A stretch of DNA of 64,000 bases. It comes from Balanoglossus misakiensis. Taxonomy: Eukaryota; Hemichordata. The position numbers were made by a program, and so were the translations under genes. Under the pieces are notes generated by a model. It saw only the letters and a list, made by a program, of their open reading frames with translations. It did not search any database and was not told the origin of the DNA. Location of the stretch: positions 6,324,001 to 6,388,000 of the forward strand of contig CM082585.2 in the NCBI GenBank assembly GCA_040954595.2. The letters are read 5' to 3'. Of this stretch, positions 10,401-19,400 are shown piece after piece. Within the stretch, counting starts at the first letter, position 1. Each line of letters begins with the position of its first letter.

Positions 10401-11926
10401 TCTTTCAATGTTTTTTGTACAAATTCTGTTAATTGGTCCAGAAGAAATAATGTCAGTACATTTTGTCAGATTTTCAGAGAAAGGGAAGATGATTTGAGGC
10501 GGCTGTCGAAACCGCTCGACTGCACGTGTTTCCGTACATCTATCTGGGATGAGACTCTCTATAAGGCGTGGTCGTCAATAGTGTATTTACTCATACCAAA
10601 CGTACACCAGTTAGAGACGAATCTGGGATCGTTCGCTGGAATTATCGATGCAGACGAGGTGTTGCTGTTTGAAAGAGCCACATTCCTGGTGAGTATTGGA
10701 CTAATTCAACCGGTCGCTTTTGTGAAAATTTCTTCAGTGAACCATTCTGTCATTGCCCACAGTGGTATACACAGCATGCAAACCTGTCTATAGTGGCTGG
10801 TCTTTATAGACAGGCGGCCTTTATAGACAGGTCTGTTAATGCACGTGTAAATTGCATTGCCACTTCATAGAAGTGGCCACTAACACCTGAAATAATTCAC
10901 CATCCTAAAAGAATGGATGGAGAACTCGCTAGTTTAAAATTTGTGTTTTTTATTTGAAATGCAGGTGATATCTCACTGTCAGAGGAGACCACACAGAGAT
11001 GTTCATCGTTTTGAGAAGATCAGTAACATCATCAAACAGTTCAAACTAAGTTGCAGGTGAGGTCATGTGACAGCATCCCTCCCCCCCCCTACCTCCTTTC
11101 ATTGTCATTGCCAAAACCTTGAGAAATTTCCATTTCTTTATGACCGACATTCCCTGAAAACAAATTCAACCACAGACCTATATCTGTGTCCATTCGCATC
11201 CATTGATGTTGAAAAATTCATTCAATGAAAATTATCCCTGAAAACCAATGGAGAATACTGTTTTGTATGTGCACGGACGTAAGACTTTACGTTTTCCATT
11301 TCAGCAAGCTAGCAGCCTCGTTTCAAAGTATGGAAGTTAGGAATTCGAACTTTGCTGCCTTCATTGACGTGTTCACATCCAACACATATGTGATGGTGAT
11401 CATGTCAGATCCTGGCATACGTAAGTATCCATTAGCTACAGAGATTCCAATGTCAACTTGCCGTTATCTTTCACAAAATAAAACATATCATTTTTTCAAC
11501 ATTTTTTCTAAAATTTTGGTAAAGACCTGTAGGCAATGGTAACATTTGTCTATTTGGTCCAAAATTAAAGGAAAAAATAGAAAAAAAAATACAAAAATCA
11601 GAAAATGTTACACCAATGTTTGGCGAGAAAATTTTGTAGTGTCCAGAGAGTTTAATAAAACGATCAACGTTTCACATCTGCCTATGTGTGATTGTGATGT
11701 TCATGTATAGATGTCATAGTACATACAAGAATAGTGAATCATGTTTGACAGAAAAAAATGGTGTTCTGTTTAATCTTATATAAGCAGTTTGCCAATGAAA
11801 AACAGGTTTTAAGATTCTTGTCTTTTTTTTACAGCCTCGGCGGCCACATTGATCAACATCAAAAATGCAAGGAAACACTTTGAGAAGTTAGAAAGACTAG
11901 ATGGGCCTGTAGTGCGGGGACAGTGA
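7475..11926 (+). CDS. RRAGA: Ras-related GTP-binding protein RagA/RagB
   Basis: Rag GTPases of this class pair with RagC/D on the lysosome surface via Ragulator and recruit mTORC1 when amino acids are plentiful. Eight exons join in frame: 7475-7498, 9178-9277, 9442-9508, 9859-10081, 10470-10688, 10965-11056, 11305-11420, 11835-11926. They give 310 aa, against 313 in human RagA. Visible motifs are the P-loop GKSGSGKT (residues 13-20), switch II DCGGQ (61-65), HKMD for guanine recognition (126-129) and TSIWDE. A C-terminal roadblock/longin-type region carries the conserved stretches [10 protein letters not shown] and [13 protein letters not shown]. There is no lipidation CAAX box, as expected for Rags. 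The start codon has A at -3. The last residues (VVRGQ) diverge from the vertebrate tail. The gene has seven introns, unlike the intronless mammalian RRAGA and like RRAGB, so it represents the ancestral A/B gene. Confidence 0.97.
8044..8840. mobile_element. Non-autonomous Harbinger-like MITE (797 bp)
   Basis: The ends are inverted repeats of at least 31 bp (left 8044-8074, right 8810-8840) starting GGCTGCATTCACAAACACC. Beyond the G-runs the match continues into GGAGAATT. The element is flanked on both sides by TAA (8041-8043 and 8841-8843), which fits the 3-bp TWA target duplications of PIF/Harbinger transposons. There is no transposase frame. The interior has many G-runs and an internal duplication. 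The superfamily call rests on target-site length and sequence only. Confidence 0.75.
8208..8520. repeat. Internal duplication inside the MITE
   Basis: A ~80-bp segment at 8208-8289 recurs in the same orientation at about 8443-8520. Each copy contains a palindromic core, GGGAGGGGG then AC then ACCCCCTCCC-type arms, followed by a second C-rich stretch. The two copies differ at several positions. Confidence 0.75.
9178..9277 (+). CDS. RRAGA: RRAGA exon 2 (P-loop)
   Basis: Enters in phase 0 and ends in phase 1 (ACA A|GTAGGT). It encodes the nucleotide-binding P-loop GKSGSGKTS and the switch I approach RDTRRLGAT. Confidence 0.97.
9442..9508 (+). CDS. RRAGA: RRAGA exon 3 (switch I to G3)
   Basis: Encodes [20 protein letters not shown] and the start of the DCGGQ switch II motif, whose second Gly codon is split across the intron (phase 2). 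Confidence 0.97.
9509..9858 (+). other. RRAGA intron 3 with GAT microsatellite
   Basis: A 350-bp intron. Its only notable content is an interrupted GAT/GGT trinucleotide repeat at 9628-9680. Confidence 0.92.
9628..9680. repeat. GAT/GGT microsatellite
   Basis: An interrupted run of GAT and GGT units in RRAGA intron 3. Confidence 0.9.
9859..10081 (+). CDS. RRAGA: RRAGA exon 4 (switch II, HKMD)
   Basis: Starts inside DCGGQ and covers [40 protein letters not shown] and the guanine-specificity motif HKMD. It ends in phase 0 after QEDQREL. Confidence 0.97.
10082..10469 (+). other. RRAGA intron 4
   Basis: A 388-bp intron with GTAAGA donor. The acceptor used is TTTGTCAG at 10462-10469, not the later TTTTCAG at 10476, because only the first gives the conserved IFRERE junction. 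Nothing else is recognised in it. Confidence 0.9.
10470..10688 (+). CDS. RRAGA: RRAGA exon 5
   Basis: Encodes [32 protein letters not shown] and the start of the C-terminal domain ([14 protein letters not shown]). Phase 0 at both ends. Confidence 0.97.
10782..10832. repeat. Foldback with a repeated right arm
   Basis: CCTGTCTATA at 10783-10792 pairs with TATAGACAGG at 10805-10814 and again with a second copy at 10822-10831. The right arm is thus a 17-bp tandem pair. It sits in RRAGA intron 5 (10689-10964). Confidence 0.75.
10965..11056 (+). CDS. RRAGA: RRAGA exon 6
   Basis: Starts [20 protein letters not shown] and ends in phase 2 within Ser of KLSCSK. It is part of the C-terminal dimerisation domain. 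Confidence 0.96.
11305..11420 (+). CDS. RRAGA: RRAGA exon 7
   Basis: Encodes [20 protein letters not shown] and [18 protein letters not shown], almost invariant in RagA/B proteins. Ends in phase 1 at ATA C|GTAAGT. Confidence 0.97.
11421..11834 (+). other. RRAGA intron 7
   Basis: A 414-bp A/T-rich intron with GTAAGT donor and TTTTTTTTACAG acceptor. Nothing else seen. Confidence 0.92.
11835..11926 (+). CDS. RRAGA: RRAGA exon 8, stop
   Basis: Encodes [20 protein letters not shown], then LDGPVVRGQ, and stops at TGA 11924-11926. Confidence 0.96.
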
Positions 11927-12114
11927 GAGAGCTGTAGATGATAACCTTGGTACTTCCCTACATCCAGAAATGGTTTCTCCCAAAACTGGGTCCTCCGGTG
12001 GTATTCAGTGATTGGCTGAGATGTGGTCACATGCACAGCCTGACTGAGATTGGATGATTATGCATCCATTTCTGTAAAATATTTATATCTTTAACAAACC
12101 TGTTGTAGAAAGAC

Positions 12115-12120
12115 AATAAA
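12115..12120 (+). terminator. RRAGA polyadenylation signal
   Basis: AATAAA 189 nt after the stop codon, the first such hexamer downstream. It defines a short 3' UTR starting at 11927. Confidence 0.75.
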
Positions 12121-14957
12121 CCAACAGGAATTTCTTTGGATTCTGCACATAGCGTGATTTTTTGAAAATAGATTTAATTATTAATATGGTGAGACCAAGG
12201 ATTCTTGACTTTTATTTACAAAGATTGATGTCCTGTGACCAATTAGCATTTTTCTGTAGACATTTTGTAAGTAAACAATGCTAACAATTGCATTCATAGA
12301 GTAACTGTACATGCAGGCACTGCAGTTGTTGGTTGGGCCGAATAAATCTCCACGATCGAGTAGAATTGTGTGGTTTATTGTCTTTGATCCTCTGTTCATG
12401 TAAAATGTCCAGGGGGTTTCGTTTTAGGCTCTGTATGTCAAGCTGTTTGTGTGTGTGTGTGATTTGGGTATGCATAAATATCTATCAGGTTCAAAAAACC
12501 GTGCAGTGTGGTTTAACTATGAGTGTCATTTGGCAAATCTCTTTGTTTTGGATTTTGGCACTATACAAACTTTGTATATTGATTGATTTGGTCTCTATAT
12601 CACAGTATGTGGAAACAATCCCACAATTCAATATGATAGATACTTGCGCACAAGTACACAGCTAACCTTTGTACCATGTCCATGGTGACTTTTTTTACTG
12701 ATCAACATTATAGTGTTTTGATAAATTACCATTTCTGTTAGGGGTAGCTGTTTTGCAAACTGAATGTTGACGTCCATTTGACTTATTGTTTTTGTCATGT
12801 ACAGTGCTTAGTGTACTTTCTTACCCTTTAAAAAATAAAATAACTGAACTAAACATGGCTCAGTTCTTGCTGAATCATCTTGCATTTGGCCAGACCACCC
12901 TCCAGTTATAAAATGTCAACTATGATCAGAATCAAACACCAAAATCATGTGGTCATCTATAAAATTTTCAGAGCTTATCAAATATGTCTTCTTTTTATGT
13001 GTGAACTTTACATTTCCAACATTATATGATGATCAGTGATCCATTTTCTTTGGTACTATGTATGAAGTATACAAGGAAAGATGAAATTAAATAACACTTA
13101 TTTCAATGTGTCTGTTGCTTTTGGTCAAAGCACTCGACAGACAGCCAAGTTAATTATCATTTTTAAAACTCTTTCAAATGGCCATAATAAAATGTAAAAA
13201 TATAGTGTGTGTTTTCAGAATAAAAACTAATTCTGTACCAAAAATCAACTGTCCAATCCTCGTATTTAGCAGATTGGGCCACCACAAAGTTTCAATGGAT
13301 GTGCGCCTCCTATAATAGTAAGTGTATAGTCTTTTGTTTTTGCTAAGCGAGGCCGACAATGGAGATTGGTCAGTTGGATTGCAAATTGATTAAATACATG
13401 ATTTAAATTGATTAATTAATTAATTAAGTAATTGGTTATGAATGTGTGGTATAAAATGATTTGGGGACTTTGGTGTTTTTTTCTTTTATTAGTGGCACCA
13501 AAACGAAATCAAATACGTGGAGACATATTCAGTCTGCTAATTCAGTAAAAAAATGAACTAAAAACTATTAATACCACCCGTTCTATCTTGTTTCTAGCTC
13601 AGGTGGTATCAGGAAATGTAATAATCCTGTTTTATACTGCTCTCCTAATTAAGCGGGAAATATACTATGTGAATTCCAGTACAGGTGGGAAAACTTTTTA
13701 TGGTCTGCTTTAATGCATGTGTATGCAATGATTAATGATGTAGGATCCATTGGCCATGAACCGCTGGTCATGAACCAATTTTCCATTGCATTTTTGGCGA
13801 AATTGCTGAAGATCAACAGCTCATGGTATTAACCAGCTTAATTATGCCTCTGAACTCTGAGCAGAGGAAGGGAACATTTGTATGGGGGGAGGGGGGCTGT
13901 TGTCTCTGTAGAGATCACTGTTCAGATAATATAACTCAAGAATCACTTCAAATTTTCATCGCACATCACTTATGGGTCAATACTTTTATCAGCTATTCGG
14001 CAGTTTCCCTTTTCATCTTCTGTAATACTGACATATAAATATCTATTGTTTCACAAAACAAGCACAGACACTTCAAAATCAAATTTTGTGCGATGACCAT
14101 CATGTGCATCATATCAACTGCTACTTTTAACTGTTTTAAATTGAGTTGTGCACTTAAAATTTTCTCCAGGAAGGGGAATTTGAAAGTCTTTTTTTGTTTG
14201 TTTCACCGGGCATCCCAAAATAAACTTTGTTAATGTGTCAAGTATTTTAAGAATGCCAGGGAATTTTTAACCTCATCCGTTCATTGATGTTATGCCCTGT
14301 TAATGCAATAATACCACAGATGCTGGTCATTTTTTGGAAACTGGTCAATACGTTAACAACTTTTTAATAAGGCAGTATGTGGGAATTGTTTTGACCCAAT
14401 TATAGATGTGCCATCTGTCTTTGCGACTGTGAATGAAATATCCTTTAGGTCTTAAAGGACGATAAACTCTATCACTGGGATCACACGCACAGCTGCAGTC
14501 GTTGTCGTAGTTCTTGACTATCTGTTCTGAGAACTCTTAGTTTAAATTTCTCCAGTCGTTGTTGCAGTTCTTGACTATCTGTTCTGGTAACTCTTAGCAT
14601 AAATTTCTCAGGGTCAAGTTAATTTTCCTGTGTTTTATATATAAATATTTGGTGTCGGTTATGTTTTTGTATGTAAATTATTGACATATACAAGTCAGTC
14701 CCTTTGTGTTCTCGAATTACACTGAGCCTACAACCAAACCACATGTACATTCAACCACTATACTATGCATGCATTAAATACCACAAAACTATCATTGTAC
14801 CAATTAACATTGTTAATCTATCTGTCAGTCCCTGTGAGCTATTTTAATTTGTGCATAATTCTTGTCATATCTATGGCCATGACTTTCATCTCAGTTGAAG
14901 GCCAGAACTAAATTCATTTCACCACTAGAAAACTCAATCTGATCTCTATTTTTTTAA
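12121..14957. other. Intergenic stretch, Rag to glypican (left part)
   Basis: No gene recognised. A later AATAAA near 12834 could serve a longer Rag transcript. A two-copy 57-bp tandem repeat lies at 14496-14609 and the stretch ends at a TTAA-flanked MITE. Confidence 0.6.
14496..14609. repeat. Two-copy 57-bp tandem repeat
   Basis: CAGTCGTTGT begins at 14496 and 14553. The copies share GTTCTTGACTATCTGTTCTG and AAATTTCTC and differ at about six positions. Confidence 0.85.
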
Positions 14958-14961
14958 TTAA

Positions 14962-15135
14962 AGGTATACGGTCACCTCCAATTTACATATCGCCAAATAC
15001 AGTTGAAATGGCGTATTTGAGTGTTCTAAAGAACGCTTTATTTTCGCGTGTGCCACCCACTGAAAATCTGTGATTGGTTAGATCTCGATTTACCATGGTA
15101 ACTGTGGCTAAATTTGTATAGGTGACCGTATACCT
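14962..15135. mobile_element. TTAA-flanked MITE, Kolobok-like (174 bp)
   Basis: The ends AGGTATACGGTCACC (14962-14976) and their exact inverse (15121-15135) are flanked by TTAA at 14958-14961 and 15136-15139. TTAA targets are used by piggyBac and Kolobok transposons. The AGG terminus favours Kolobok over the CCC-type ends of piggyBac. No coding capacity. Confidence 0.8.
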
Positions 15136-15194
15136 TTAATCAGCTGACTTTTACATCTAGATTGTCTTTAGCTGTGGTACGCAGCTGTACCGTT

Positions 15195-16190
15195 GGGGGG
15201 GGGGGGGTTGCCTGGTAACAACCACCGTTGCCTTGACGTTGATATTTATGACCGTTCACGCTCACTGTCACGGTTCACGGATGGTAGCTCAATGCAAATG
15301 AACTCAGTTGTCACACAACTGTCGCCAAAATGAGTGATTTTGTCGGATGACCCGGGTGAGCACTTCGCCAAGAATGTTTCCGTGCAAATGATACCGGTAT
15401 ATTGACTACAGCGATCCCGGATGGCGTTTCGACAGTGAGTGTCGCCCCATCCCGGCGGCCCGTGGAGCGAGACGGTGGTGAAATTCCACGTGTCGCCATG
15501 TCGGTCGACACGGTTGACAAATTATAATAATTTGTGGGCCGTGGTTCAGTTTTACAGATGGGGTCAAACCCATAAAATTATCATCTGCACAAGCAACGGA
15601 AGTTTACTTTAAGGTAGGCGAACTGTCACCACCGTAAGAACAACTTGAGGTGGGGGCTGTCCGCGCAGCTGTCCGGGAAGGTGTTTTACGATTGGCCAAA
15701 TATTGATAAAATAAACTGTATTCGAATACACTGTCCAATAGGAAGCGCCATCTCAAAGTTGTAACAATACTAAGCAGTTCACCGGGCTGTTCCATTTAAT
15801 AAGTTAGCTCTATATTTGTTAGAAATTCTAAATTCGCAATCATATTTCGTTTCTTTATGAAATGAGAGTTTCAATCGTAACAAAATGTTATTCCTTGTAG
15901 TAAGACATGAATAGTTTCGTGGGAAATAAACGATAAAACGTGTTTATGCAACGACATTCCAGCTGTTGGAAGAGCCAGTATTATCATTGGCTCGAAGGTA
16001 TAATGAGATTAGCATTACAGTGTTGGGAACGCGATCAAAGCCTCACCGCTAGGACTGTGTATGTAGCACTGTGTGAAGTCGATTTGTGGAAATTTTCGAG
16101 CGCTTTCTCATGTTTTTCGGCCACCGGAAACCCCGATCTTGGCACCCAGTGAAGGATTATTAACCGGTTCTTCGTGTAGTCAGCGATCTG
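15195..16190. promoter_or_regulatory. CpG-richer upstream region of the glypican
   Basis: After a 13-base G-run (15195-15207) the sequence becomes CpG-rich, most clearly 15300-15520 and 15950-16300, leading to the glypican start. It contains CCCGGGTGAGC at 15350-15360, a possible splice donor for a 5' UTR exon. Overlapping open frames on the - strand (15311-15520, 15604-15795) have no good donor and are probably products of the composition. Confidence 0.4.
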
Positions 16191-16194
16191 AGCG

Positions 16195-16201
16195 TATAAA
16201 G
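16195..16201 (+). promoter_or_regulatory. TATA-box-like site of the glypican
   Basis: TATAAAG lies 115 bp upstream of the glypican ATG in a GC-rich setting. If used, the transcript would start near 16225-16230, giving a 5' UTR of about 80 nt. Confidence 0.4.
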
Positions 16202-16309
16202 CGCCCATTTGAGGTTGTTGAGCGGTAGGTTGTGTATCTCGGGCGCCCCGATCCGAAGAAACGGCGTTGTGTATATTATATGTAGTGGATAGCGGACTTG
16301 GTGTCAGCA

Positions 16310-16478
16310 ATGGCGAGCACTAGCACGTATTTGTGGACTTTTGGACTTCTAGCGTTTTTAACAAGCCTTGTTGATGATACTTTTGCTGGATCTAAAAAGA
16401 TGGGATGCTTGGATGTTATAGTTGCATACGAAGCCATAGGATATAGTACAGAGTACTGCCCGAAAGAAGCGATCTCCG
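16310..16478 (+). CDS. GPC4: Glypican exon 1 (signal peptide)
   Basis: The ATG at 16310 has G at -3 and +4 and leads straight into a hydrophobic signal peptide with likely cleavage after ...DDTFAG (residue 27). It holds the first conserved Cys (33) and an unusual second Cys (50, in TEYCPKE). Ends in phase 1 at TCC G|GTAAGT. Confidence 0.95.
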
Positions 16479-19400
16479 GTAAGTAATGGGTTTTGTGAAA
16501 TGAACACAGCGATCGAACGAACGTACATGGTTATTGTACTGTTGTGTTGAGATTTTCTTCGCCGATGACACAGTCAGTCATCGCGATCGCGTAAAGCAAA
16601 CATCGCATCTTGCCCGATTTCAACACTGATCACTAGAGGACGTGGGCCTAAATGTCAGAGGAGTAAGCGTGACGTTTGATGATGGGGGAAGACGGGGGAG
16701 ATCCGATCTCTTCTTCAAGAGTCATGTCTGAGTGACCCACAGCACAATCGCAGCCCGGCACATTTCAGTTTCATTGCCACACTATTCTCATTGTGCTGTT
16801 GGTCACCGCAATAAAGCGGCGTCTTTAAGACGGACTTCAATAAAATTTTACGAAGTGCCCGGAAGACACGATGTGTTTTGTTTTCAGTATAACTGTAGAT
16901 GTTATCTCAGATTTGTGTGTGGTTTCCCAAACAGTAGTCCAAGGGAATCCTCAAAAAATCTACTTTACCCCCAACCATGTCATACGCCCTTTCAGAAAAT
17001 CAATGACTGAGAAAAATGCTGTGGATTTAACTATTAGGTATTTTCAATTGGCATGGATTTCATATCTGAGGGGGAAAACTAAATGATGGTTTATAATAAA
17101 ATAGAAATCGCTGTCGTATAAACATAATTGAATGATGCAGAATATCACCAGGGAATTGAAATGGGTGCCAGTCTGACGATGGTTAACATGATGGATGTTG
17201 TTAAAACTTTGGCTACACCTGGTTGACCTCTGGCCCCAGTTCAACTCTATCAATTTACAATCAATTAATCAGACAGGTTTGCTCAGGTGTTTTATGACAA
17301 ATACTTTGATTACTAAGGCCGGGGTTTGATATTACAACCCACAGTTGTCCGTCCCTTCTATCCAGGGATCAAAAGTGCAGGTCAAGATTTATTAAGATGG
17401 AAAATTCAAAGATGGCAAAATTCGTCATTTTATTTTGTTGAGTTAGTTGAAAGCTATTATTTCAGTCCTTAGTTCTGTGCAACTGCAACATAAGACATTA
17501 AAAGTTAAATTTAATATCAGGAGGCAATGATCACATATGCATCAGGCGTTACCACCTCAAAATATTGCAAAATTTCAAAAGCGCATTTTGTGGCTGGTGT
17601 GTTAAAAATAATTAAAACGATACCTTAAGAATTTGTGGCATTTATAATTCATCTTCTGCACATGCTGGACCTGAATTCTCCTAAGCTGAACACAAACAAG
17701 AGACTGGAATCCCATTGTCTGCCTCTATTGTATTGGAAGACACTTTCTCTAATTAGTGTCCAATTATCATGTTAATTAGCAGAGTTATTGTTCATACCCC
17801 AAGGTGTTGAGTGCTAGGAATTTCAGTTTTAATGTAATACTCAATAGGATGACAATGTGTGAAGACTTCCTGTGTAATTATTGATAGTGAAATTTTCATT
17901 GTTAAAATGTGCCGAAAATGTGTCACCCTTTCTTACCCGCCCCCTCTATGAATCAGAGCAGACTACTTAAAAGCAGAAATAATAAAGATGGAATTCTGCA
18001 TGGACAGAGTGACTCCAGGCAACCAATGAAAAGGCCTTGATGTTTTGTGTTGTCACCTCAAAAATGTGTCATTCACGGCCGACTTGGTCCCCACATATCC
18101 CCTCCATCTCTTCATCCGGCATGGCATTACAATACAATGTACAGTAATACCCCCAAGGTACATCATGGTATAATCTGACCCGAATCTGCATCATCTGTTA
18201 CCCAGGTTTCCATGGCAATCATAATAAATTAATATCCTCCCAGTGCAAATTATTAAATCAAAACTCAGTTTACTGAATATCTCCGGTCTTGTCAAAATGC
18301 GGTGAGTGTTTTTTTTTTTGTCTGTCCAGTGCAGGGTAACACAATCTACTGGTCAACACTGGAATGGGGGGTCTGATTAGCCGCAGTATAATCACCGTGG
18401 TGCTCAGCTGTTCACTCATTACACAATGCTTCATGAAACGAAATGTCATTCTAACCTGTGACAGGAATAAACCAGACCAGATTGATAAATCGTATTTAAA
18501 TACCACTGACTATATATATATATGATTGATTTTCATAAATAACCGGGTAACGTGTATTCAAAAATGTATTCATTATTTTATTTGTTGTGATTGAGGGGTA
18601 ATTGCCTATACGGAACTGGTACCAGCATTTTTGTAGAAACATTTTTGCTTTGATTTGGCAGGCTAACAGAATGAAAGTAGAGAGAGTTGACATGAGACGT
18701 ATTGTAGTCACGAAGGGAGGGGATGGGATTGGAGGGTTTTCCAATGCAACCATAGTTTCAGAACTTTTTCCCCCATAGCCATTTTTTTGCCTGCAGATTA
18801 CTTTGTACATTACCGACTGTGTGATTTTTGCAGTCAATTTGCAACAACCATATGGCACCTTTGTTCCAAAGCATAATAAAATGCAATTATCCACTTTTGA
18901 CTTTCAGACAATAAAAATTCCAGTGTAAATGGCTGATCCAGTCATCCCGAGACACATGCACCGCGCATACTGCAATGTGTATATGTAAAATGGGGATTTT
19001 TTCTGCCATTGGTCCGTTAGTAAAAAGATGGAATTTTCTGTATTTTCGTTAAATTAAAAGATGCGTAACAACCACAATTCAGTTGATTGTAATGTATGTT
19101 CGATTTGTATTCATGGTTTGTCACTTTGTAGGTGAACTAGGGTCATTAGACTGACTCTGACACTCTAAGTTCTTGATGATAGAGATATCTGTACAGATAA
19201 AACCTGGATTAAATATCATTCTCTATTAAATCCTAACCTTCAGGGCAAAGCACTCTTTGGTTAAAAACTCCTTGGGATTATTTTAAGACTAAAGTCAAAG
19301 AGTCTTTAGCGTGGAAAAAAGTCTTTTGATCTGAAGGTTCGGTTTGGTTTGATGTGAATTGTGATTAACCATGGGATTTGGATGGGGATTAGCGCAGGGA

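Noticed and set aside
10470-10477. Alternative acceptor TTTTCAG at 10471-10477 for RRAGA exon 5
   Set aside because: Using it would delete eight bases and break the frame. The acceptor ending at 10469 restores the conserved IFRERE sequence.
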